DNA from: Bryopsis sp. KO-2023
Lineage: Eukaryota > Chlorophyta > Ulvophyceae > Bryopsidales > Bryopsidaceae
Direction: 5' to 3'
DNA length: 64,000 nucleotides
Assembly (NCBI GenBank): GCA_030272585.1
Contig: BSYQ01000011.1
Location: 4,030,001-4,094,000 of the forward strand
In this document: one piece after another, positions 47,388 to 59,737 of the stretch
Layout of the letters: every line of letters begins with the position of its first letter
Numbering within the stretch: position 1 is the stretch's first letter
Translations under genes and position numbers: made by a program
The notes under the pieces: model-generated
Seen by the model: only the letters and a program-made list of their open reading frames with translations
Told to the model about the DNA's origin: nothing
The model's database searches: none

Positions 47388-49825
47388 ATGACGCATCCAT
47401 GTAGAACAGAGCAAATCACGGGGTTGACAGCATTTCTTCTCGCCGCCCTTTTTCTTGCTGCGCTTGTCGCTAAAAACCGGCAAAGAACATATTCGTTCCA
47501 GGAATTCAGTCTCACTGTAAATCATGAAGCCAAACAACGCCCAAACGTGAGGCAAGTTTGCGAGGATACTTGTCGTTTTGCGGGTAATGGAATATGTGAA
47601 GACGGCAGCGATGCCGCGGAATCCGAAATTAAGGTCTTGTGCGACTTGGGGACTGACTGCTCAGACTGCGGTCCCTGGGCAACGGAAGCGCCAAAAGGGG
47701 AGCCACTGCCGAAAACCAACATCAAGGCTCTAACTGAACAAGAACACGATCTTTTCGTCCGATCAACTATCACAGAGCCCTCATTCCTCATGCCTTACAC
47801 TGACTTTCAGCTGGACAACGATGTCAGTGGCCAAATGCACCGCTTTAGAATTGTGGAGGGTGGCTTGACGGCTCTATGGAAGGAGCCTCTGGAGCGGTGT
47901 TGCACTGCGGATCCCAATCGTCGAGGGCTTGTGCTGGACGTGGGAGGAAACTTTGGGTGGTATGCTCTTTACGCAGCGAAACTGGGATGCCGCGTAGTCA
48001 CGTGGGAGCCTATTCCGCACTACAGAGAGTTCTTGGAGTATGGAGTCGTCGCAAACAACCTAACGCATATGATAGATATCCGTGGGAAAGTTGTGGGCCT
48101 GCGCAGCAACGAGACGTATGAAATGCAAGCGCCGCAAAAAGGGAACTGGGGAGTCGCAAGCATCGATGGTAAAAATATATTTCCGGCGGAAAGAGCCGGG
48201 CTCGAGAAGATTTCAGTTGTGGGGGAACGACTCGACGACGTTGTGGCGGAGGACGTCTGCGTTCTCAAGGTTTTGTGTAAAAAAAAACAGGCACAAGATA
48301 CTCATCATATCCTTAACCATCGACTGGTTTAACTTTGCATCGATCAAGATCTGTTTTGGACTTCGCCGCCTGATATTGCGCGCGCCTAACCCACAGTTAC
48401 AGTTACAGTTTTTCCGTTCTTGCACCTTTTCAAAACGGTGGTGTTTTGCTGCAGGTCGATGTGGAAGGTTTTGAAGCGGATGTCTTTGACTCTGCGAAAG
48501 AGCTCTTCAAAAATCATGTAGTACATGACGTGTTTATGGAATACACTCCAGGTCCATGGGAAGGCGATAACGTTACCGAACTTTTCCGCTTATCGGCCGT
48601 GTTGAGCGGTTTTCTGGAGGGAGGGTATAACATCAGACATGTGCCGGACAGGTGAAAACGAAAGTACTCAACTGTTCAGAAAGCTTTGCACGCTTCTTTG
48701 AAAAAGGAAAAATCTGTGCCACAGTTTTTAAATTGCTCAGTGTGGAAGCATGGGATCTCCATCAGTCTTCATAAAGGCCAGAAAGCTCTTTGGGGGTGGA
48801 AAAATGCTGATGAGGTTCACTCAATTGCTTGCAGACTTTCTAAACGGCCTGGCGGAAGCGAGGATATTCTTTCCCTCATCACTGAGGAAAACGTTGAGCT
48901 GGACGTCCAAGATTTGAAAGACTTTCAGGACCAAAAACTGGGATGCTCTAAACTGTCTGAAGAGCTGTACCAGAAATACTCCAAGCTTGGTTTTTGCCAA
49001 CGCTTCCCTTTCTCAGCTCATCCCAAAAGTTTTCGCTCCGAATACTTCTACAATACGAACATTTGGGCTACTAGAGCAGAGGAGGACAATTTTCCAAAAG
49101 GTCCTATCGTCGGTGTTTTGAAACCCGGAGAAGCTTCCTCGCAATATTTCTCCAGCACAGCGTATGGAACTGGGGGGGCATTTTGTGCTGGTCTTCTTCC
49201 AAGAGATAAATTGCTGGCAAGGTGAGGTTTTTTCATCACCAAACGATTGCGAACTGACAGAAGCAAAGGTGGAGCGTTGAAAACGAATGTAATTTCATTT
49301 TGATGTGTCCATTACCTATCAAGAATCGTATAAACGTTTTTCTGATTTGTTTGTATATGCCAAATTCGAAGGGGGGGTTCATATCAATTTCAGGCAGCGA
49401 TTGATTTAGGTTCCGACGGTCGATTATCTGAAATATGTTGTTTCCACGTTGGAATTCATGTTTGGATGTTTTGCCTATCTATTTTTAGAATATTATTCAT
49501 CAATTCATGTTTGATTGATTGATGGAGTGCAAGCGAGAGAAAGCCATTGAATACAAAAAAAAGGATGTCCAAAAACAAAACAAAACAAAACAAATAATTC
49601 AGTCTAACACAAATCGCATGGTTTTTTTTTTTGAGGATATCAACTTTTCAGAGTTATCTGTATAAAACATATACATTCATAAGATTGGTATGAAAATTTC
49701 GAAAAAAATACTTCTCTGCATGCAGGTGCCGATGCAAAAACCAAACTTTCTGTGGCGAAGAACAGCAATTGCTCTTTGCCGGTTCTGATACATCTTGGGG
49801 GGTGGCGGCATTCCCAGATCCATAA
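47388..49825 (+). CDS. Type II membrane FkbM-family methyltransferase
   Basis: Exons: 47388-48269, 48455-48651, 48766-49221, 49726-49825. Phases 0, 2, 2 close, giving 544 residues. A cytosolic tail of about 10 residues precedes one membrane anchor (TGLTAFLLAALFLAALV). Next is a Cys-rich stem (CEDTCRFAGNGICEDG, ending TDCSDCGPW) resembling short modules of algal Golgi and wall proteins. The SAM-binding domain has VLDVGGNFGWYALYAA (motif I), VVTWEPIPHYREFLE, and the FkbM signature LDDVVAEDVCVLKVDVEGFE. A C-terminal region ends in a small Cys cluster (CRCKNQTFCGEE). FkbM enzymes O-methylate sugars or other acceptors. The anchor and stem imply a lumenal Golgi enzyme acting on glycans or glycoproteins (inference). 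The acceptor at 48766 was chosen on phase; ORF sequence upstream of it is then intronic. Confidence 0.87.
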
Positions 49826-52528
49826 AAAAGGATGGCCTCATAGAATCAACCTTGTTTAAATTGAACTTCTTGGCAGCCGGGTTTCGTTGGAGGCAATTGC
49901 AGAGGACTTGCCTAGCAACACAATTCCTGGCACGTTTCTTATGCTGCACATTGATGGGGGGGGGGGAAGTATTATCACAATGTTTAGAAGGCTGGATTCA
50001 ATGTTGTATAGCTCACATTCTTGCCGGTTTCGAACATACATTTGGCAAGCCAACACGTTGGGTTTTTGGATGTTTATTTCGTGGAAACCGATCAATAGGT
50101 TCTGAAATTGGAACAAGGATTTAGGTGATCTGTACTGGGTGTTGAAATAGAGCAATGATTTTCTCCATTAAAACAGGGAGATTTGATGGGGTATGTGATG
50201 TACGGACACTTAGAATGATAGGAGATATCAAAAACGGATATGAATTCGGTGGATGACTGAATCCGAACGATTTTTGTAAAAATTGTTCTGTGTTTTAACA
50301 CTGGGAGCTACAGCCACTGTTTGCCATTGTCTTTAGTTAATATTCCTCGGGTTGTCTGTAATCATGATTTCTTTTGTAATACCTTTTCCCTTGAGGTAGG
50401 AAAGCACACCTAACCGTCCCCTTTCTTCTATCCTCCGGATAAATTTTCTTCTTTGCGGTGTCATGCATGAACGAGAAACCCTACCAAACCCCCAAAGGTC
50501 CAAAACAACAAAGAAACGTTTAATTTATCGTTTTCTTTCGAGTCCAAAATAATCAGAATACCAGCTTCATTTTCACCCGTTTCTCAGTTTATCACTCCCC
50601 ACCGCAGTCCTGCCCTCAACAAACAATACCAGCATCATTAATGTGAAAACCACCATCTGAAGGTTGGTTTTTTTTTCCCCTGTGGGAGGAGCATTAGCCA
50701 CGGTACTCAGTGTTCACCTGACAGAGTCTGACATCCAAAAAAGACCCATAAGCAGAAAGGCCATTCACCTGCTTTCATGTAAACTTCATTAAATCATGGA
50801 CACCTGAGAAGCTTTGCTTCTTTTTCTAGTTTTCATCCAAGCAACTCTTTTATCCCTTACACCTTACGATGGCAAGACTGCTTCATTTCAGGACCTTCAA
50901 AGTAAAAAAAAATTGGTTTTCAATTGGTTTGGCTCGCACGGAAATATCGCCTGAATTGAAATTTAAAGGCACTTACGCTAGCTCACCAAAGTCAACCTTT
51001 GTTCCTGTTGTTTGATTTCTCTTACGAGGGGATCGGGCTGCGTTGGCAGGCCCGACCCATGTGAACTTCACCCCATTAACAAAACTAACGAAAAGAAGAG
51101 AGAAGGAAAACGAAATTAATTAACGGGGTTCCGCGGTCTGATGACCTGAACACGATGAAGGATGTGCTGTTAAAATTAAAAAAAAAGGCCAAAAAAGGCC
51201 AAAAAAAAGAAACAAAAAGAAACAAAAAGAAAAAAAGGTCAAAAAATAAATAAAAAGAAGCCCGAAGCAAAGTTTTTCGCCTGTCACATCAATAAACTGG
51301 GAAAAAGCCAAAAACTGGGGAAACACTGCACCAAACGAAAAAAGCCCGCGACAAAAGTTTCTAAATCGCCCGGCGTTTCTTGTCGACTTGATCGCTCTCA
51401 AAACAAAAAAGAAATGAAGCAGATTTTTCAAAAAAACGAAATCTACAGTAAACGCCTCTACCGCCGCGCACAGGCGTTTGTTTTCAACGCGACCAACTCC
51501 AAAAGGCGCGTTTTGGGGTGGCCCATCCATCCCTTGCACAATATCGGCGAATCCAACAACGACGAAACGGAAAAAAGCTCCGGAAAAACCAAAAACTGAC
51601 TCCGCATCGACTAATTATTTAATTAATTATTTAGTCACATCAGCGTGCCAAAACCGAACCAGAAATCTGTGTGGGGTGAAGTTAACAAAAAAATCATGGT
51701 CTAAAAAGCAGATTACACCCGTTGGCCTTCCTTCTTGATTAGTTTACATTCATTCCTAACCTGGTTTCTTTAACGAACCAAATACCAACAGTATATGAAA
51801 CAAGAAGCTTCTGAAACATTTCCCCTCTATGAACCCCAAACCAAACCAAAGCCCAATTTTGCTTCCACGCAATTTTTTGGTCGACTCAGCGTCTGCGTTT
51901 TTCAACCTTCAACTGGCTTTCACAAAAACACACTGAGTGTTTTCTTTCACGCGGCCCCCCTTCCAATAACTCCCCCTCCTTTTTTCTTAAATGAAAGAAA
52001 GGCGTTTCTTTCAAAAATGTTTCCTCAAACAAGAATCTATATGGAAGGCTTTACACCGAAGCGCTGAAGTTTGGGTTTGGGTTTGGGTTAGGCTTCTCTT
52101 CTGGTGCTTCTGCACAAAATCACGCTGACTTCAATTGTGGAAAATTTCAAAAAAATAAAATTATCCGGGAAAAATTGGCCTTGGGGTCATTCGATCAAGG
52201 GTTTGAATTTTGGTAGAGACATTTGTGGTGCTTCGAAAATGTTTGCAACAGCTGTTTTTTTGTGTTTTTTGTGGTGGTGTTTTTTTTTTTCCGTTAAATT
52301 GTACAACTCCCACAATGTTTTTATTAGGTGGATCCATGTACCTCACTTCTTCCCTTATGGAAAATTTCAAACACTTCAAAAAAATAAAGTTGAAAAAGAA
52401 AAAACAGGCTTACTGTTCTGTTGTAGAAACTACCTGATTTGAAGTAAGATTATTTCCCCCAAAAAAAATCAGGCAGTTTCTCCAAGAAACACAAAGACAC
52501 TTCTAAAAAAAAATGATTTATCTATTTT
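49826..52528. other. Long intergenic region without a supported gene
   Basis: About 2.7 kb with scattered short open frames and purine- or pyrimidine-rich runs (for example A-rich 51180-51250). Includes a short telomere-like run at 52070-52087. No exon chain or RNA gene identified by eye. Confidence 0.4.
52070..52087. repeat. Three tandem TTTGGG units
   Basis: TTTGGG x3 followed by TTAGG. A short interstitial telomere-like run, too short to be a telomere. Confidence 0.8.
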
Positions 52529-53658
52529 TCAGTTACCTCTGAATGCAGTTCTACACATGATGAAAGCAGCAAACATGATGGTGTATGTTCCGACCAAAAT
52601 ATATGCGAAAGCAAATGCTCCTTTGTAGGCATTTTTTTCAGCTTTATCTTTCAAACCCCATTTCATCTACAGCACATTGATATGAATTCAGAACATTTTC
52701 CAGGACCACCCCCCAAAAAAAAACAAAGTTAAAATTCAAATTCAAAGCAACATTCTTTTTATTTAGGTAAATAGCACGCATGTCAAAAAGTAGATCTGCT
52801 CTATTATTAGAAAAAACAATTCATTAGCGAGAAATCGATTATCAACTGCTTCGATCAAACCACATCGTACAGAAACAAACTCAACACAATTTTTTTCTTC
52901 TTCTTCCTCCAAAAACGAAGTCTTGTGTGCACATAACCCCCCCCCCCAAAAAAAAAGAAGTGAATTGATTAATTGAAAGAAAAATAAAACATATACAAAT
53001 AAAAGGAACCAAAAAAATAAATGATAATAATAATGAATCTAATGAGAAAACAAAACATCCCAGAAGAAAGTCTGTAGAAAACATGCAACTCAAAACGGAG
53101 CGAAACTGCAACCGACAAAGAAAGGTGATTTGAATGGATGCTAACCAACCCACCGTGTCATCTTGAGAATGCAAAATTAAAGCAGTGAGCAACATGAATG
53201 CAGCAGTATAGATGGATGCAGTCAATATAACTCCATGCCTGGATTAAAAAAAAAAAAAACGACAAACGACCTCCTCAGCATTGAACTTAATAAAAAGGTC
53301 TGGAAAAAGAAGGGAAAAAAAATCAACTGATTTTTTTTATTTATTTTTTCAATGATTTTTCTTTTTTTGTGTTCGGGAGTTTTTTCCCCCCCACAAAAAA
53401 AGAGATAACTGGAACGATGTGACAGCAAACCTACTCACCCGAATCCTCCCATCAACTTTGCAGATATCCACCGTCTGGAAAAACAGAAACGCACCCTTGC
53501 TTAAAATAATGTTGGCTGTTTCTTGAACAATACTCGGTCGATATTTTGACCTCCAGGAAAGAAAAAAAACAAAAATTAAAGGTTGAAAAGCTTATTTTGA
53601 AGGTATTTTTCATTTTTCACCACCCTAAACAGAAGCCAATGCAATTATCATTCAGGAG

Positions 53659-53690
<32 letters not shown>

Positions 53691-55011
53691 GGGGGGGGGG
53701 ACAGTATTGATATGCCACGATTTCCTCAATACTGCACGAAAACTATTACTTTCTTCCGTCAAAATTTGAAAAGAACTCAGGCTAGTTACATATACACAGC
53801 AAAACCTTTTCAAACACTTTCAAAACCACGATAAAAAAAAAAAGCTTCTAGCAACCCACATTTCACAAACGAATCCCTTTTTAGTTATCCCTTTTTTTTT
53901 TCAACATGCGAGTTCTTTTTGAACATACCCCAGAATCACGAGGAAGGTGAAAATGTTGTAAACCAACAAAACCACGATGCTCAAGAAGAGTGCAGCCAGC
54001 ACTCCGAACAGGGAAAGCCTCACTCTTTTCGTGTTATCATCATTCCCATCCAGCCAGTCGGCATTTCGAAACTTTTTTTTTCCCCAAAGGGAAAACCGAA
54101 AAAAACCAAGACAGGAAATCAGAATGTCAGAGAAAGCGTCACGAACAATGATGCATAAAGGAAAATAAACAAGATATTCCATTGGCAAATTTAAGAAAAA
54201 AAATATATGCTTTTTCTTGGAAATTTGCCGATGGAATCCAGACCATGAACCACTGCACAGCTAGAATCAATAGGTTTAGTCATAAGGCAACTTTCTATTT
54301 TGGGAAGTTTTCCACGCTCAACAGCATCCACAGCATCAGTGGAGTCCCTGCTACCCCTTCATTTCTTGTTTCAATTTTTGTTCAATTTTCAATTTCTGTT
54401 TTTTCAACAGTCCAGCACACTATGTCTTTAAAGTTGTGCAATTTCCAATTGAAATCAACACCACATGATTTCCCAGCAATATCAGTTGCAGTTGCTACTC
54501 ACATCTTGAACATTTCCAAAGCTGTGTCCTCCCAGAACGATAAACAGAAAAGACAGAACCTGCAACGAAAAATGCTTGGTCAACATTACACCCATGATTG
54601 GCCCTACTCACAGCAGCTTTTTCCTTCTGGTCCAAAGAAACACACTAAAATTCACTTTTGAATAATTAAAAAAAATAGAAACAATACATATATAAAATAA
54701 TAATACATATATAGATATACCCCCCCCCCCCCCCTTTCAACACCCGCAGCACAGCTTCTCTGCAGATGAAAAAGAATCTTATGAAACTGAACCACAGGAT
54801 GGTGCTTTCGTCGCATCCCGTGAAAAGGGCTAGTAGTTGATGAGAATATGCAGTGCTTTCTCAAGCAGCGAACGTTGGCAAACTTTGCAGGCACATTTAA
54901 CTCTTCCCGACGGCAAGCGGGAAAGAGGACAGTGACACAAACCCAACGACCAAAAGAACTCACAGCGTTGATCGCCCAAGACAACCACAGGGTGGATTTC
55001 GAAGACCACAT
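52529..55011 (-). CDS. Small four-transmembrane protein, family unknown
   Basis: Six exons: 54964-55011, 54503-54559, 53929-54071, 53439-53474, 53154-53238, 52529-52666. Phases close, giving 168 residues. Four hydrophobic helices are visible: LSFLFIVLGG near the N-terminus, LFGVLAALFLSIVVLLVYN, TASIYTAAFMLLTALIL and FAYILVGTYTIMFAAFIMC. A charged loop (DWLDGNDDNTKRVR) lies between helices 1 and 2, and a basic loop (MKWGLKDKAEKNAYKG) before helix 4. There is no cleavable signal peptide. The size and layout resemble many small endomembrane or plasma-membrane tetraspan proteins, but no family motif was recognised. Introns are large relative to the exons; the 36-nt exon 53439-53474 is notable. 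Confidence 0.78.
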
Positions 55012-56357
55012 TGAAGGGGCAAAAAATGGCAGCGCTGGTTCAATAGAGAGTATTCTTTTGAATTTTGCTGTGCGATAAAAAAAATTGGGTGACGCCTCTA
55101 CGTCGTCTTTGTGGTGCGGTGGCAGCGAATCAATCATCCCTGACTCATGTTTTTTTCAATCAATCAATCAATCAATCAATATCATGTTTTTTCCGCCAGT
55201 TGAGTGCTCTTCCATGCCAATTCGAAATGACTGAGGATGTGGTGTGGCGAGGAGGTGTTGCTCGATTGGATCAGCTTGTTTTGAAGCGAGTTGTTTCACA
55301 CATGTAATTGATGTTTGTTTGTTTGTTTGTTTCACACAGTTGCCTCTCGATATTCCATTGATTGTGTAGATGCGATTAGTTGAACGTGGGCAGTTGGTCT
55401 GGTAGAATGTGTGCATGACAGGCTACAGTTGGGAGGCAGTCCAGGGGTGGTCAGCTTGGGCTGTGTTTATGAACAAAACCTCATTGATTCAATGCTACAT
55501 TCATTCCACTTGTAATCTACATTTGACTGGAGCAAGATTGTGACAAGTACCCGCGTAAAACTTGACGAGAAGATCGTGACCTTGCAAAAAAAATATTCTC
55601 ATATAGATGGCAGACAATTTCTCCTTCCGTCAGACTATCATCCAGTCAACTTATGTGTAAAAATGGGCACATTAATATTTATTTGAATCTAATTGATTTT
55701 TAGTACGAAACAGTTTTAACCAATTAGGCCATTGAGATGGGAGGTAGGATCTTACAGCTGAAAATTTGTTTCAGATCGACTTTGAAATACCACAGCTAAT
55801 TTGGTTGCAATAAAGCTGGTTAGAATACTAATCGATCGACTACCAGTGGAGAAACAAATCATTATGAAAGCAAATGTGCTGATACATCTTCATATATTTT
55901 AAAAAATTATTTTTTTGATCAGGTATTGATGACTCTTTTCTTTTCCATGCTTGATGCACCAAGCATGTTATTTCAAAAACCACCTTACAGCACGACACAG
56001 CAAACAATTAACAAATAACACCCCGCTTGTCTTGATCACCATTGATATATCCAGTTAATGTCAGAGCACAAACGCCTAAATAGTTTCGGTAACACTAAAT
56101 TATGGAACCATGTCCCTAAAGTTGACTTTCCCAGTTGTTGAACTCACGATCACAAAAACTTTTGACCCATTGTCAAAATAGAAAAAAACACGCCTAAGTC
56201 CAATTTGATATCCCCATTCACAGAGCACGAACCTATTGATCATAAACCCGAAAGAACGGCCAGATAAGTTAACACACCAACATAGTGGCTTCGCTGAAAA
56301 CTTATGTGTAGCAAGTGTTGCCACTCTAAGTACCATTTTCAAAAATTTGCTTCACAG
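55012..56357. other. Intergenic with microsatellites
   Basis: No gene supported. Contains an (ATCA)n run at about 55157-55181 and a (GTTT)n run at about 55311-55331. An 80-codon minus-strand frame at 56100-56342 has no recognisable domain. Confidence 0.45.
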
Positions 56358-58834
56358 TTACTGGAAGCATTCAGTTGTTGTCGCACAATTGTCAGGATTG
56401 GAACAGACGCAGCAACTTCCTCCCATTCCATCTGCTCCATTTGGAAGAACAATTCCAGCTTGTTGTTGATTCAACTTGGCCTCGCATTGAGTAATTTTCC
56501 CCATCCCCGTACAAACATCTGCACAAGCTGCAAGACACAAACAGTGTTCAGTCTAAAGTCAGTATCCTTGAAGAATGGCATTTCTGCAATGACACGTCTT
56601 GGATGCAGTTTCCAGATTGTCCAATTCCTTCATGGGCACAACAGATGTTTCAAACATCAACTGATAAGACCGTCTTCCTTCTGAGATGAACTATATTAAC
56701 TCCTCTAGACTATCAGAAATGATAACTCAACGGTTTTACGATGAATTTTATGCTCGTTTAATTATCTCCTGGCTATGGGTACAACTTAATTTAACAAATA
56801 CTGCCAAGGGCCGAAACCTGCCCTTGAAGAAAATCTCCTATCGACTCAACAACTTACTTAGAGATGGAGGTGGTGGAGCTGGAGTAGCTGGGGGTGGTGC
56901 GGGAGTCGCTGGGGGTGGTGCGGGAGTCGCTGGGGGTGGTGCGGGAGTCGCTGGAGGTGGAGCTGGAGTGGCTGGGGGTGGAGCAGGAGTGGCTGGAGGT
57001 GGAGCAGGAGTGGCCGGGGGTGGTGCGGGAGTGGCTGGAGGTGGCGCGGGAGTGGCTGGAGGTGGCGCAGGAGTGGCTGGGGGTGGTGCGGGAGTGGCTG
57101 GGGGTGGTGCGGGAGTGGCTGGAGGTGGAGCTGGAGTGGCCGGGGGTGGTGCGGGAGTGGCTGGGGGTGGAGCGGGAGTGGCTGGGGGCGGTGCGGGAGT
57201 GGCTGGGGGCGGTGCAGGAGTGGCTGGGGGCGGTGCAGGAGTGGCCGGGGGTGGTGCGGGAGTGGCTGGAGGTGGAGCAGGAGTGGCCGGGGGTGGCGCG
57301 GGAGTGGCTGGAGGTGGCGCGGGAGTGGCTGGGGGGGGAGCGGGAGTGGCTGGGGGCGGTGCAGGAGTGGCCGGGGGTGGTGCGGGAGTGGCTGGAGGTG
57401 GAGCAGGAGTGGCTGGGGGTGGAGCTGGAGTGGCTGGGGGCGGTGCAGGTGTGGCGGGTGGTGGTGCGGGAGTCGCTGGAGGTGGAGCAGGAGTCGCTGG
57501 GGGAGGGGCAGGAGTGGCCGGTGGTGGAGCAGGAGTGGCTGGAGGTGGCGCGGGAGTGGCTGGAGGTGGCGCGGGAGTGGCTGGGGGTGGAGCAGGAGTG
57601 GCAGGTGGCGGTGCAGGGGTCTTGGGGGGTGGCGCAGGAGTGGCAGGGGGTGGTGCAGGAGTGGCTGGGGGTGGTGCGGGAGTGGCTGGAGGTGGAGCTG
57701 GAGTGGCCGGGGGTGGTGCGGGAGTGGCTGGAGGTGGAGCTGGAGTGGCCGGGGGTGGTGCGGGAGTGGCTGGGGGTGGTGCGGGAGTGGCTGGGGGCGG
57801 TGCAGGAGTGGCTGGGGGTGGTGCAGGGGTCTTGGGAGGTGGCGCGGGAGTGGCAGGGGGTGGTGCAGGGGTCTTGGGAGGTGGAGCAGGAGTGGCAGGT
57901 GGTGGTGCAGGGGTCTTGGGAGGTGGCGCGGGAGTGGCAGGTGGTGGAGCAGGGGTCTTAGGAGGTGGCGCAGGAGTGGCAGGGGGTGGTGCAGGGGTCT
58001 TGGGAGGTGGAGCAGGAGTGGCAGGTGGTGGAGCAGGGGTCTTGGGAGGTGGAGCAGGAGTGGCAGGTGGTGGAGCAGGGGTCTTAGGAGGTGGCGCAGG
58101 AGTGGCAGGTGGTGGAGCAGGGGTCTTAGGAGGTGGCGCAGGAGTGGCAGGGGGTGGTGCAGGGGTCTTGGGAGGTGGAGCAGGAGTGGCAGGTGGTGGA
58201 GCAGGGGTCTTGGGAGGTGGCGCGGGAGTAACGGGTGGTGGAGCAGGGGTCTTGGGAGGTGGCGCGGGAGTAACGGGTGGTGGAGCAGGGGTCTTGGGAG
58301 GTGGCGCGGGAGTGGCAGGGGGTGGTGCAGGGGTCTTGGGGGGTGGAGCAGGAGTAACGGGTGGTGGAGCAGGAGTGGCTGGAGGTGGAGCAGGAGTGGC
58401 TGGAGGTGGGGCAGGAGTGGCCGGGGGTGGGGCGGGAGTGGCGGGGGCAGGAGTTGCAGGGGATGGGGTGGCAGGAGGTGGGGCAGGAGTGGCGGGGGCA
58501 GGAGTTGCAGGAGGTGGGGCAGGAGTGGCGGGGGCAGGAGTTGCAGGGGATGGGGTGGCAGGAGGTGGATCGGCAGTGCTAGCGGAGAGGCGACTTCGTG
58601 GTCGGAGATCAAACAATGGTGGAGACGGCTTCTTTCCACGAGGCCGTGGGGGATTCCTGGCAAAAGGAGGCCGCCTATTGAAAGGAGGTCGTCTCCCAAA
58701 AGCAGGCCGTGGTGGGAATCGAGTAGGACGTCCCCCACCACCAGGTCTACCAGCAGGTTGTGGTGGACTGCCCAACTGGGGAGATCTTGATCTGAATTTG
58801 AAGTTGGTAAAAGCTCCAAGGCGAGAACCACCAC
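56358..58834 (-). CDS. Pro-rich (hydroxyproline-rich-glycoprotein-like) protein with Cys-rich C-terminus (5' end not found)
   Basis: Two exons are supported: 56858-58834 (phase 1 in, phase 1 out) and 56358-56527. The large exon begins with a basic Arg/Pro/Phe-rich stretch (RPPFNRRPPFARNPPRPRG). It then has some 80 copies of a seven-residue unit, mainly PAPPPAT or PAPPPKT. After a GTAAGT donor, the last exon encodes a compact Cys-rich domain (CADVCTGMGKITQCEAK, then SCCVCSNPDNCATTTECFQ) and a stop. Ala/Thr/Pro-Pro-Pro runs are the classic substrate of prolyl hydroxylation and O-glycosylation in algal wall proteins. No signal-peptide exon was found upstream, so the N-terminus is missing. The opposite-strand frame reads Gly-Ala-Val repeats and is judged a shadow. 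Confidence 0.8.
56870..58570. repeat. 21-bp minisatellite (about 80 copies)
   Basis: The unit is GCTGGGGGTGGTGCGGGAGTG or close variants on the plus strand. Variant blocks include GTCTTGGGAGGT units (Lys codons on the minus strand) alternating with GTGGCAGG units between about 57610 and 58360. The unit length keeps all frames open. Confidence 0.95.
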
Positions 58835-59157
58835 CTGTAATGAGCACAATAACTGTCAGCTGGTTTTCATGAGGGACTCACTGTGAAGGGAAAGGTTGGT
58901 GATTGTCCAGTTCAAATTCAAACTGAAAGAGTCAATCCGCTTCAATCACTTTCAGGTCACCTACAGTGCGACAGCTGGCAAAATCAAACTACGGGTAACA
59001 TGTGCACGGATATTTTGACGCACCACTTGGCGGTTCGGTTCTCAACGTCCGACACTCTTGACACAAAAGAAACAGCGACAACACGAAGTCCGCGACAAGA
59101 GAGTAGATAGAACCCGGCGCAGCTACCGGCGGAGCCAACCAAGATAGGACGGATTGA

Positions 59158-59737
59158 TTAAACGCGCGTCAGAATCCAATGGTTCGACAGTTGCATTAGA
59201 ACGGCTGAGAAACACCCTATGGCCGCAAGTGCGTCGACGACACTCTGTCGAACAATTCTTTTACCTGGAGCAGGCTTGACAGGAGCCGGGACAGGAGTAG
59301 GAACCGGAACCGGAACAGGCACTGGCACCGGTACTGGCACTGGCACTGGCACTGGCACTGGTACAGGTTTCCCTTTCACGGGTGCATGGTATACGGGTCC
59401 ATAGTGCACAGGAACAGGCGCAGGTTTGTATTTTTGTCCTGAGGAAGCCAACAAGAAAGTGTTTACGACGGTGTCACCATTCATATCAATGCAGTGACTG
59501 CGCTGGACCTCGTGCAGTCCGCACATACCCGAGTGCTTTGGCCATCCCTGCAGGGTCCTCCCGGCTTGGCTTTCCACTCCTTCACCTGCGTAGGAGAGTG
59601 ACCGTGGTGAGAAACGCTACTTTCGCACGTATACGTCAGATCGAATGTTTGTGTCCCGCGAAACAGCAGTTCTTACCCGCCACCACCGCTACACATAGGA
59701 GGAACTCCAACAACACCATAGCTCCTAACACCTTCAT
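59158..59737 (-). CDS. Small secreted Pro-Val repeat protein
   Basis: Two exons: 59677-59737 and 59158-59438, joined in phase 1 through a GTAAGA donor, giving 113 residues. Exon 1 is a signal peptide (MKVLGAMVLLEFLLCVAVVA). The mature start GQKYKPAPVPVHYGPVYHAP is Tyr/Pro-rich, followed by about eleven PV dipeptides, PTPVPAPVKPAPGKR and a mildly hydrophobic tail (DALAAIGCFSAVLMQL). It looks like a small wall or mucilage structural protein. It lies close to the large Pro-rich gene on the same strand, suggesting a local cluster of Pro-rich secreted proteins. Confidence 0.75.
59301..59366. repeat. 6-bp repeat (GGCACT/GGAACC type)
   Basis: About eleven hexamer units encode the Pro-Val run on the minus strand. 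Confidence 0.9.

Noticed and set aside
47876..48121. Overlapping plus frame inside the FkbM catalytic exon
   Set aside because: The FkbM motifs are in the longer frame; this one is a shadow.
49826..52528. tRNA or snRNA genes in the gene-poor intervals
   Set aside because: I saw no cloverleaf or paired A/B boxes by eye. A tRNAscan or Rfam scan would be needed to exclude them.
56686..58872. Plus-strand Gly-Ala-Val repeat frame of 728 codons and the second minus-strand His/Leu-rich frame of 663 codons
   Set aside because: Both are alternate frames of the 21-bp minisatellite. The Pro-rich minus frame is preferred because it splices in phase to a Cys-rich exon and has a typical wall-protein composition.
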